Assembly: GCA_030043175.1 (NCBI GenBank)
Contig: JASHYD010000722.1
Span: 1 to 6,546, forward strand
Direction: 5' to 3'
DNA length: 6,546 nucleotides
Source: Xanthobacteraceae bacterium
GTDB lineage: Bacteria; Pseudomonadota; Alphaproteobacteria; Rhizobiales; Xanthobacteraceae
Shown here: positions 1 to 5,009 of the stretch, piece after piece
Layout: every line of letters starts with the position of its first letter
Numbering within the stretch: the first letter of the stretch is position 1
Position numbers and translations under genes: made by a program
The notes under the pieces: generated by a model
The model's input: the letters and a program-made list of their open reading frames with translations, nothing else
Told to the model about the DNA's origin: nothing
Databases searched by the model: none

Positions 1-1295
1 CGCGTCGCCTCTCGCGGTGACAGGCGATCCTCGTGCATTACCCGTTCGACGTTCTCGACGACGACGATCGCGTCGTCGACGAGCAGACCGATCGCGAGCA
101 CCATGCCGAACATGGTCAGGCTGTTGATCGAGTACCCGAGCACGGACAGGACGCTGCAGGTGCCGAGCAGCACGACAGGAACCGCGATGGTCGGAATGAG
201 CGTCGCCCGCAGCTTCTGCAGGAACAGGTACATGATGCCGAAGACGAGCACGACTGCGACAAACAATGTCACGACCACGTCCTTGATCGACAGTTCCACG
301 AAGGGCGTCGTGTCATACGGGTAGATCGGCTCGATGCCCGGCGGGAAGCCCGGCCGCAACTGCTCGATCGTCGCGCGGACGGCCCGGACAGTGTCGAGGG
401 CATTGGCGCCGCTCGCCAGCTTCACCGCCAGGGCGGACGCAGGGTGTCCGTTGTATTTGGTATCGGTCGTGAAGGTCTCGCCGGCGAGTTCGATGCGCGC
501 GACGTCGTGCAGCAGCACCCGTGCGCCGGAGGATTCCGTCTTCAGAAGGATCTGGCCGAACTGTTCCGGCGTTTGCAGATAGGACGGCCCGATGATCGTC
601 GCGTTGAGCTGCTGGTTGTTGACGGCTGGCAGGCCGCCCAGTTCGCCCGCCGCCACCTGCACGTTCTGTGCCTGCACGGCCGTGGCGACGTCGCCGGGAG
701 TGAGGCTGTAATTGTTCAGCTTGTCCGGATCGAGCCAGATTCGCATCGCGTATTGGGCGCCGAACAGCTGGTAGTCGCCGACGCCCGCCGTCCGGCTCAG
801 AGGATCCTGGACCGTCGATGCGATGAAGTCGCTGATATCGGCCGAGCTCATCGATCCGTCGGTCGAGACAAAGCCGACGAGCATGAGGAAGTTCTTAGTG
901 CTTTTCGCGACCGTGACCCCCTGCTGCTGCACGACCTGCGGCAGCCGCGGCATGGCGAGCTGCAGCTTGTTCTGCACCTGCACCTGGGCGATGTCCGGAT
1001 TCGTGCCCTGCACGAAGTTGAGCGTGACCTGGGCGGTGCCGGCCTTGTCGCTCTGGGACGAGAAATAGAGCAGATGATCGAGGCCGCTGAGCTGCTGCTC
1101 GATGGGCTGGACCACTGTGCTCTGCACCGTTTCGGCGGATGCGCCCGGATAGGTGGCTGTGATCGAGACCGCCGGCGGGGCGATGCTGGGATATTGCGCG
1201 ACCGGCAGCGTGATGACCGAGACTGCGCCGGCAAGCATCAAAACGATGGCCAGAACCCAGGCGAAGACCGGATGATCGATGAAAAAGCGGGACAT
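1..1295 (-). CDS. RND multidrug efflux permease, AcrB/MexB-like (HAE1), N-terminal part, cut by the window edge
   Basis: Inner-membrane proton-driven pump of a tripartite RND efflux system, expected to bind hydrophobic or amphiphilic compounds from the periplasm and inner leaflet and pass them to an outer-membrane channel. The start is the ATG at 1295-1293, opening with [17 protein letters not shown], the classic HAE1 N-terminus. 431 full codons are visible of a usual ~1040-1060. TM1 lies at about residues 9-31, the periplasmic porter (PN1/PN2) region at about 35-335, TM2 at about 338-359, TM3 at about 365-387 and TM4 at about 392-415. TM4 contains [16 protein letters not shown], and its Asp407 and Asp408 are at the same numbers as the proton-relay aspartates of E. 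coli AcrB. The gene starts 11 nt after the adaptor stop, so the two form one operon. No frameshift is visible. Substrate cannot be told from sequence. The family call is very secure; the C-terminal half and any outer-membrane factor gene lie beyond the left edge. Confidence 0.96.
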   Translation of the reverse strand, partial: MSRFFIDHPVFAWVLAIVLMLAGAVSVITLPVAQYPSIAPPAVSITATYPGASAETVQSTVVQPIEQQLSGLDHLLYFSSQSDKAGTAQVTLNFVQGTNPDIAQVQVQNKLQLAMPRLPQVVQQQGVTVAKSTKNFLMLVGFVSTDGSMSSADISDFIASTVQDPLSRTAGVGDYQLFGAQYAMRIWLDPDKLNNYSLTPGDVATAVQAQNVQVAAGELGGLPAVNNQQLNATIIGPSYLQTPEQFGQILLKTESSGARVLLHDVARIELAGETFTTDTKYNGHPASALAVKLASGANALDTVRAVRATIEQLRPGFPPGIEPIYPYDTTPFVELSIKDVVVTLFVAVVLVFGIMYLFLQKLRATLIPTIAVPVVLLGTCSVLSVLGYSINSLTMFGMVLAIGLLVDDAIVVVENVERVMHEDRLSPREAT

Positions 1296-1306
1296 GGGTT
1301 GTGCCG

Positions 1307-2536
1307 TTACCGTGCAGCCGGTTTATCATATGTTGGCGCGGCGCTGGCTTGGCGCACCGGCACAGCGCCGCTGTCGCCGGTCGCTATTTCGTTGACGGTG
1401 ACCAGCATGCCGGGCCGCGCCCTCTGCACGCCGCTTACGATCAGGCGGTCGCCTTCCTTCAGACCGTCGGTGATCAGCCAGTTGCTGCCGATCGCCCGGT
1501 CGGTCTTTGCAAGCCGAAGCTGCACCTTGCCGTCGGCATCAACGACCAGAGCGGTCGGCTCCCCTTTCTGGTTGCGTGTCACGCCCTGTTGCGGCGCCAG
1601 GATGCCGTTCTGCACGATGCCTTCCTGGATCTGCTCGCGAACGAACATACCAGGCAGCAGCAGCTCATCCTTGTTCGGAAAGATGGCGCGCAGCGTCACC
1701 GCGCCGGTTCCCTGGTCGACAGTAACCTCGCTGAATTCCAGCGTGCCCGGCTGATCATATGTGGAGCCGTCTTCGAGCAGCAATTTGACGGGAATCTTAC
1801 CGTCGCCGACGCTCTTGATCTGGCCGCTCGCGAGCTCGCGCTTCAGTCGCAGGATCGTGGTGGTCACCTGGGTGACGTCGACATAGATCGGATCAAGCTG
1901 CGTGATCGTGAGAAGCGACGTACTTTGATTGGCTGTCACAAGCGCGCCCTCGGTTACGGAAGACCGGCTGGTGCGCCCGTCGATCGGCGACAGCACCTTC
2001 GTATAAGTGAGATTGATCGCAGCGGTCTTGATCGCCGCTTCGGCAGAAGCGACATCCGCCTTGTCCTGTTCCAGCGTGCCGACGGCGTTGTCGTAATCCT
2101 GCTTGCTGACCGCGTGTGTGGCAATCAGCGGCTGGTAGCGATCGACCGTTGCCTGCGCGGTTCGCACCGTTGCCTGCGCATGCGCCAGCGTCGCCTGTGC
2201 GCTGGCGAGCGCCGCCTCATAGGGCGCCGGATCGATCTGATAGAGCTGCTGGCCGGTGTGCACGATGTCGCCTTCGGTGAAGAGGCGCTTGAGCAGCACG
2301 CCGCTCACCTGCGGTATCACCGCGGCCGTGCGATATGCTGAGGTCCGGCCGGGCAGATCGGTTATCAGAGTCACCGGCTGACTGTGCAAGGTAACGACGT
2401 CCACAGTGGGCTTGGGCGGCGGTCCGGCCTGCGCATGGCCCTGAGGCTGCGCCTGGCCGCATCCGGCAAGCGCAAGAGCGAGAACGAACAGGCCCGCAAG
2501 GCCGCTGCGGGAAACCGAAATCTGATGGATGTCCAT
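1307..2536 (-). CDS. RND efflux periplasmic adaptor lipoprotein (membrane fusion protein, AcrA/MexA family)
   Basis: Periplasmic adaptor that joins the RND pump encoded immediately downstream to an outer-membrane channel. With the ATG at 2536 the protein is 409 aa, normal for AcrA/MexA. This start puts a lipoprotein signal directly at the N-terminus: a charged stretch to Arg10, a hydrophobic core of about residues 12-25, and the lipobox LALAGC with Cys26 as the lipidated residue. An in-frame ATG at 2599 and an upstream start at 2650 would bury that signal, so they are rejected. The ribosome binding site before 2536 is weak. Domain order: proline-rich linker (38-45), first barrel/lipoyl half (about 48-104, with [19 protein letters not shown]), alpha-helical hairpin rich in Ala/Gln (about 105-175), second lipoyl half (about 176-212, [18 protein letters not shown]), beta-barrel (about 213-300) and membrane-proximal domain (about 300-385). 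The stop TAA is at 1309-1307. Expression is probably controlled by the palindromic operators at 2676-2742. Confidence 0.95.
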   Translation of the reverse strand: MDIHQISVSRSGLAGLFVLALALAGCGQAQPQGHAQAGPPPKPTVDVVTLHSQPVTLITDLPGRTSAYRTAAVIPQVSGVLLKRLFTEGDIVHTGQQLYQIDPAPYEAALASAQATLAHAQATVRTAQATVDRYQPLIATHAVSKQDYDNAVGTLEQDKADVASAEAAIKTAAINLTYTKVLSPIDGRTSRSSVTEGALVTANQSTSLLTITQLDPIYVDVTQVTTTILRLKRELASGQIKSVGDGKIPVKLLLEDGSTYDQPGTLEFSEVTVDQGTGAVTLRAIFPNKDELLLPGMFVREQIQEGIVQNGILAPQQGVTRNQKGEPTALVVDADGKVQLRLAKTDRAIGSNWLITDGLKEGDRLIVSGVQRARPGMLVTVNEIATGDSGAVPVRQASAAPTYDKPAAR

Positions 2537-2675
2537 GGGGATACACGTCACTCTAGGATCGACCGGCGGTAGGAAGGGTTGAGCGCAACCAATCCCCATC
2601 CGCGGCCTTTGGGTGGGGCAAGGACAGAGCAAACGCGGCCTGGTCACCATGATCTAGTCAGATCAAGTCGGATGA

Positions 2676-2694
2676 TGACCGAACCGTTCAGTCA
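2676..2694. promoter_or_regulatory. Operator copy 1 (imperfect 19-bp palindrome)
   Basis: The sequence TGACCGAACCGTTCAGTCA has two 9-bp arms around one central base, with a single mismatch between arms. It matches the second copy at 2724-2742 in 17 of 19 positions. It overlaps the likely -10 region of the efflux operon promoter, where a bound repressor would block transcription. Palindromes of this size and position upstream of acrAB-type operons are typically bound by TetR-family repressors; that assignment is inferred from context. Confidence 0.7.
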
Positions 2695-2721
2695 AATATC
2701 CAACGCACTACGGAAAAGCAA
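2693..2721 (-). promoter_or_regulatory. Candidate sigma-70-type promoter of the efflux operon
   Basis: Read on the minus strand, TTGCTT (2721-2716) could serve as the -35 box. The -10 box would be GATATT (2700-2695, 15-bp spacer) or TATTTG (2698-2693, 17-bp spacer). The boxes are only moderate matches, but they fall exactly between and against the two palindromic operators, the arrangement expected for a repressed promoter. It would give a leader of roughly 150 nt before the adaptor ATG at 2536. Confidence 0.4.
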
Positions 2722-2723
2722 CA

Positions 2724-2742
2724 TGACCGAACGGTTCGGTCA
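2724..2742. promoter_or_regulatory. Operator copy 2 (perfect 19-bp palindrome)
   Basis: The sequence TGACCGAACGGTTCGGTCA has two perfectly complementary 9-bp arms around one central base. Its centre (2733) is 48 bp from the centre of copy 1 (2685). It lies just upstream of the likely -35 element of the efflux operon, read on the minus strand. A perfect odd-centred palindrome of this length repeated nearby is very unlikely by chance and points to a dimeric helix-turn-helix regulator, most likely TetR/AcrR type. The regulator is not encoded in the adjacent DNA. Confidence 0.8.
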
Positions 2743-2751
2743 CAAATATGT

Positions 2752-2769
2752 GATTGATAAGATTGATAA
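2752..2769. repeat. Tandem 9-bp direct repeat GATTGATAA x2
   Basis: GATTGATAA occurs twice head to tail (2752-2760 and 2761-2769) in an AT-rich stretch just beyond operator copy 2. It is next to a short dyad, CACA-AATA-TGTG, at 2741-2752. The position is where a divergent plus-strand promoter would be expected, but I see no convincing -35/-10 pair. Function unknown. Confidence 0.5.
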
Positions 2770-2799
2770 GGAAGTGCCAACGTCCAAAGAAGGATCGCT

Positions 2800-2936
2800 A
2801 TGGGTATAAATGATGCACCGAAATATGTGTTTTCCCCCACACTTAAGAGCACCTAGCAGACGTACCCGAGGAGCTTCAGGACTGGTCCGCGAAGTATAGC
2901 GCGGAGGGAGTCTCGAAGCGGATCACAGCGGCGTGA
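2800..2936 (+). pseudogene. Possible remnant of a divergent small gene (uncertain)
   Basis: An ATG at 2800 is preceded by a good Shine-Dalgarno sequence (GAAGGA, 5 nt spacing) and reads MGINDAPKYVFSPTLKST before a TAG at 2854-2856. In another frame, 2853-2936 reads 27 codons ending in a TGA. The later codons of that fragment (about 2868-2933, starting EELQDWSAKYSAEGV) mostly end in G or C, like genuine genes of this genome. Together these could be the start and end of one small gene broken by a frameshift, or of a gene shortened by deletion. I recognise no family and see no helix-turn-helix, so I cannot say it was the missing efflux regulator. It may also be chance. A homology search of both fragments would settle this. 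Confidence 0.2.
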
Positions 2937-3195
2937 ACAGGCTGACTTAAACAGCGGTCCCGCGTTTTTCTGCGCTTTCTTATAAAGGGACCTCAAGATG
3001 GTCGCACGTCGCGCAAGCTCCGGAATGGCACACCGTAACGGGCGCCGCGGCCCCCACGGACCGTCGAGGAATTGGCGCAGGAAGCCCCGTCAGAGCGAAG
3101 CCCCATCAGAGCCATGACAAAGTGTCGAGGCCAAACCGCACAATCGTCCAAGCCCGGTGTCTGGGTAGTTCGGCGCCAGCGCGCGCTCCTGAACT
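2937..3195. other. Intergenic stretch between the efflux control region and the dif candidate
   Basis: No convincing gene is seen here. It contains a short inverted repeat GGTCCC (2956-2961) / GGGACC (2987-2992), and a 39-codon Arg-rich ORF at 2998-3117 (+) preceded by AAGGGA with 7 nt spacing. It also holds the 16-bp tandem duplication at 3081-3112. The short ORF has low-complexity basic composition, runs through the duplication and resembles no family I know, so I do not call it a gene. Confidence 0.5.
3081..3112. repeat. 16-bp tandem duplication
   Basis: GAAGCCCCGTCAGAGC (3081-3096) is followed immediately by GAAGCCCCATCAGAGC (3097-3112), differing at one base. It looks like a simple slippage or duplication event in non-coding DNA about 85 bp left of the dif candidate. 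No function is apparent. Confidence 0.85.
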
Positions 3196-3223
3196 GATTC
3201 GCATAAGAGATATTATGGAATAT
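3196..3223 (+). other. dif: Candidate chromosomal dif site (XerC/XerD recombination site)
   Basis: The 28-bp site has the dif layout: an 11-bp XerC-type arm GATTCGCATAA (3196-3206), a 6-bp centre GAGATA (3207-3212) and an 11-bp XerD-type arm TTATGGAATAT (3213-3223). Against E. coli dif as I remember it (arms GGTGCGCATAA and TTATGTTAAAT, centre TGTATA) it matches at 9/11, 3/6 and 8/11 positions, including the inner CATAA/TTATG dyad. The left arm also carries the CGCATAA core shared by proteobacterial dif sites. It lies in non-coding DNA, as dif does. XerC and XerD act here with FtsK to resolve chromosome dimers at division, so the site would mark the replication terminus. It could instead be a dif-like site left by an integrative element that uses Xer recombination. 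The reverse orientation fits worse (15/28 against 20/28). Confidence 0.8.
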
Positions 3224-3224
3224 T

Positions 3225-3312
3225 CGCTATGTTCCCGTTCGGATCCATTTTTGGTCCGTCCGGCCAGCAATTGATGCCGTCTTTTGATTAAGAACAAACA
3301 GAGAACATAGCG
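3225..3312. repeat. 10-bp perfect inverted repeat flanking a 68-bp AT-richer segment beside dif
   Basis: CGCTATGTTC (3225-3234) and GAACATAGCG (3303-3312) are exact reverse complements separated by 68 bp. The left copy starts 2 bp after the dif candidate; the right copy ends 17 bp short of the hydrolase stop codon. The enclosed segment is less GC-rich than the genes. A 12-bp self-complementary stretch, GTCGCGCGCGAC (3312-3323), overlaps the right end, so the region could also form the 3' end structure of the metG operon transcript, although it lacks a clean U-run. Confidence 0.55.
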
Positions 3313-3328
3313 TCGCGCGCGACCGGTT

Positions 3329-4141
3329 TTAGCCAGATGCGCCGTCGAATTCGATGCGCATTCCGTCATAGGCCGGCTCGACATGCGACGGCAGCTTGGC
3401 GCGCAATTTCTCGTAGTCGAGATCGCTGTGCATGTTGGTCAGGATCGCGCGCTTGGGGCGGATGCGGTCGATCCATTGGAGCGCCAGGTCGAGGTGAAAG
3501 TGGCTCGGGTGGGGGCGGTACCACAGAGCGTCCACGATCCACAGGTCGATGCCGCTGAGCGCTTTTGCGGCGGCCTCCGGCACATTCACCAGGTCGGGCG
3601 TATAAGCCATCGCCCCGAAGCGGAATCCGAGCGCCGAGATATCGCCGTGAGGGAGTTGGAACGGCATGGCCGAGACACCGCCGCCCGCGCCGTTGATCAT
3701 CACCGGCAGCCCCGGCGCTATTGGGTGCCGCGTGAGATATGGCGGGTAGCTGCTGCCCGGCGGGGTCACGAAGCAATATCCGAACCGCAGCGACAAGATC
3801 CGCCAGGTCGGCTCGTCCGCGTATACGTCCACGCGCCGCTTATGTGCGATGAAAAGCGCGCGGAGATCGTCGATACCGTGGATGTGGTCGGCATGTTCAT
3901 GGGTGTAGAGAACGCCGTCAAGATGATTGACGCCGGCATCCAGCAGCTGCTCGCGCAGATCCGGCGAGGTGTCCACCAGCACGCAGGTCCGGCCACCGTC
4001 CGGAACTGCCCGTTCGACCAGGATCGAGCAGCGCCTCCGCCGATTCTTGGGGTTACGAGGGTCGCAGGCGCCCCACCCGGTTCCCGGCCGCGGTACTCCG
4101 CCCGAAAAGCCGCATCCGAGAATCGTGACAGCAAAGCTCAT
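3329..4141 (-). CDS. Metallo-beta-lactamase-fold hydrolase, PhnP-like
   Basis: Predicted cytoplasmic metal-dependent hydrolase of the metallo-beta-lactamase superfamily, closest in layout to PhnP (a cyclic phosphodiesterase in E. coli). The start is the ATG at 4141, giving 270 aa beginning MSFAVTILGCGFSGGVPRPG, the strand that normally opens this fold. A longer reading from 4300 would run through the tatD 3' end and a repeat and is rejected. Metal ligands are visible: H81-x-H83-x-D85-H86 (THEHADHIHG), H165 (LPHGD), probably D183 (YTPD) and H238 (LTNMHSDLDY), matching the PhnP set. The SHFHLDLA stretch near 213-220 is also conserved in this subfamily. The gene follows tatD by 19 nt in the metG operon. 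That neighbourhood is common in alphaproteobacteria and no phosphonate genes are present, so a C-P lyase role is not implied and the substrate is unknown. A GGGAGGGG run at 4159-4152 is the likely ribosome binding site. Confidence 0.93.
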   Translation of the reverse strand: MSFAVTILGCGFSGGVPRPGTGWGACDPRNPKNRRRRCSILVERAVPDGGRTCVLVDTSPDLREQLLDAGVNHLDGVLYTHEHADHIHGIDDLRALFIAHKRRVDVYADEPTWRILSLRFGYCFVTPPGSSYPPYLTRHPIAPGLPVMINGAGGGVSAMPFQLPHGDISALGFRFGAMAYTPDLVNVPEAAAKALSGIDLWIVDALWYRPHPSHFHLDLALQWIDRIRPKRAILTNMHSDLDYEKLRAKLPSHVEPAYDGMRIEFDGASG

Positions 4142-4150
4142 TCGGCGCGC

Positions 4151-4240
4151 AGCCCCTCCCCTACCCTCTCCCGCTGGTGGCGACGGCCAATTCGATTTGT
4201 CCGCCCCCGCTTGCGGGGGAGCGCAGGGGCGCGGGCACTT
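4151..4240. repeat. GC-rich palindromic repeat element at the tatD / hydrolase junction
   Basis: This stretch has pyrimidine-rich blocks on the plus strand (CCCCTCCCCTACCCTCTCCCGC) broken by the perfect hairpin CCCCCGC-TT-GCGGGGG at 4204-4219. It resembles the short dispersed palindromic repeats common between genes in Bradyrhizobium-like genomes. It covers the last ~25 codons of tatD and the 3' intergenic gap. On the minus strand it supplies both the tatD stop region and the GGGAGGGG ribosome binding site of the next gene. Exact ends are uncertain, since only one copy is in the window. Confidence 0.55.
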
Positions 4241-5009
4241 TGCGGAACAGACGAAAGAAATTCTCCGTCGTCTGCCGTGCGATCTCGTCGAACGTGACAC
4301 CGCGCGTCGCGGCGAGCGTTCTTGCGGTCTCCGTCACATAGGAGGGCTCGTTGCGCTTGCCGCGGAATTTGCCCGGGGCGAGGTAAGGGGCGTCAGTTTC
4401 GACCAGGATCCGGTCGGCGGGCAATTCCGCCGCAATGGCGCGAAGCTCCTCGGATTTCTTGAAGGTCAATATGCCGGTGAAGCCAACGTAAAACCCAAGA
4501 TCGATCGCCCGCAGCGCGAGCTCACGACTCGCCGTAAAGCAGTGCAGCACCGCCTGGAAGGCGCCTTTGCCGCTTTCCTCCTCAAGAATCCGAGCGATAT
4601 CCGCATCTGCCTCCCGCGCATGGATGACGAGCGGCAGCCCCGTCGCCCGCGCCGCCGCAATATGGCGCCGAAAGCCGATTTCCTGCGCATCGCGCGGACT
4701 GTATTCGTAATGATAGTCGAGTCCGGCCTCGCCAATCGCGACCACCTTGGGGTGCCGTGACCGCTCGACCAGCTGTTCGACCGCCACATCAAGCTCCTCA
4801 TGGGCGTAATGCGGATGCGTGCCGATCGAGGCAAAGACGTTTTCAAATCGCTCGACGATCGCCAGCAATCGGTCAAACTGGCGCAGCCGCGTCGAGATTG
4901 ACACGACGCGAGCGATTTCCGCCGCCGCGGCGCGCTCCATGATCGCGTCGAGTTCGGCGGAGAAATCCGGAAAGTCCAGGTGGCAGTGGCTGTCGATCAG
5001 TAAGCTCAT
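4161..5009 (-). CDS. tatD: TatD-family metal-dependent hydrolase / 3'-5' DNase
   Basis: Cytoplasmic amidohydrolase-superfamily enzyme. TatD relatives act as Mg-dependent 3'-5' exonucleases on DNA and RNA, or as D-aminoacyl-tRNA deacylases in some lineages. The ATG at 5009 overlaps the metG stop in an ATGA (5009-5006), indicating translational coupling. The protein is 282 aa and shows the full ligand set of the TIM-barrel: H8 and H10 (IDSHCHLD), E94 ([13 protein letters not shown]), H130 (VIHAREAD), H156 (LHCFTAS) and D206 ([10 protein letters not shown]), plus the RGKRNEP motif at 216-222. Family members usually end shortly after the ENFFRLF motif (250-255). Here about 22 further residues (about 261-282, Gly/Ser/Ala rich) are encoded by the palindromic repeat, so the tail is probably an acquired extension rather than a domain. 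Family assignment is secure; the physiological substrate is not established from sequence. The conserved metG neighbourhood is suggestive of a translation or DNA housekeeping role. Confidence 0.95.
   Translation of the reverse strand: MSLLIDSHCHLDFPDFSAELDAIMERAAAAEIARVVSISTRLRQFDRLLAIVERFENVFASIGTHPHYAHEELDVAVEQLVERSRHPKVVAIGEAGLDYHYEYSPRDAQEIGFRRHIAAARATGLPLVIHAREADADIARILEEESGKGAFQAVLHCFTASRELALRAIDLGFYVGFTGILTFKKSEELRAIAAELPADRILVETDAPYLAPGKFRGKRNEPSYVTETARTLAATRGVTFDEIARQTTENFFRLFRKVPAPLRSPASGGGQIELAVATSGRG

Noticed and set aside
33..1754. 573-codon plus-strand open frame
   Set aside because: It is antisense to the pump and adaptor genes, which show full family motifs; the product is rich in Arg/Asp/His with no recognisable domain. 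It is a GC-rich shadow frame.
1301..2341. 346-codon plus-strand open frame
   Set aside because: Antisense to the adaptor gene, Arg/Leu/Asp-rich and without family features; shadow of a high-GC gene.
2579..2809. 76-codon plus-strand open frame across the operators
   Set aside because: It translates the palindromic operators and the promoter region, overlaps the adaptor leader, and shows no domain. It does not look like a TetR regulator.
3312..3323. GTCGCGCGCGAC hairpin as a rho-independent terminator
   Set aside because: A self-complementary stretch without a loop, and no proper U-run follows on the minus strand; too weak to call.
3106..3384. 92-codon minus-strand open frame crossing the dif candidate
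   Set aside because: It would overlap the hydrolase 3' end out of frame and read through the dif candidate and the inverted repeat; composition and codon use are not gene-like.
4142..4300. N-terminal extension of the hydrolase (start at 4300)
   Set aside because: The extra 53 residues would be encoded by the tatD 3' end and the palindromic repeat in another frame; the fold begins at MSFAVTILGCG with a ribosome binding site just upstream.
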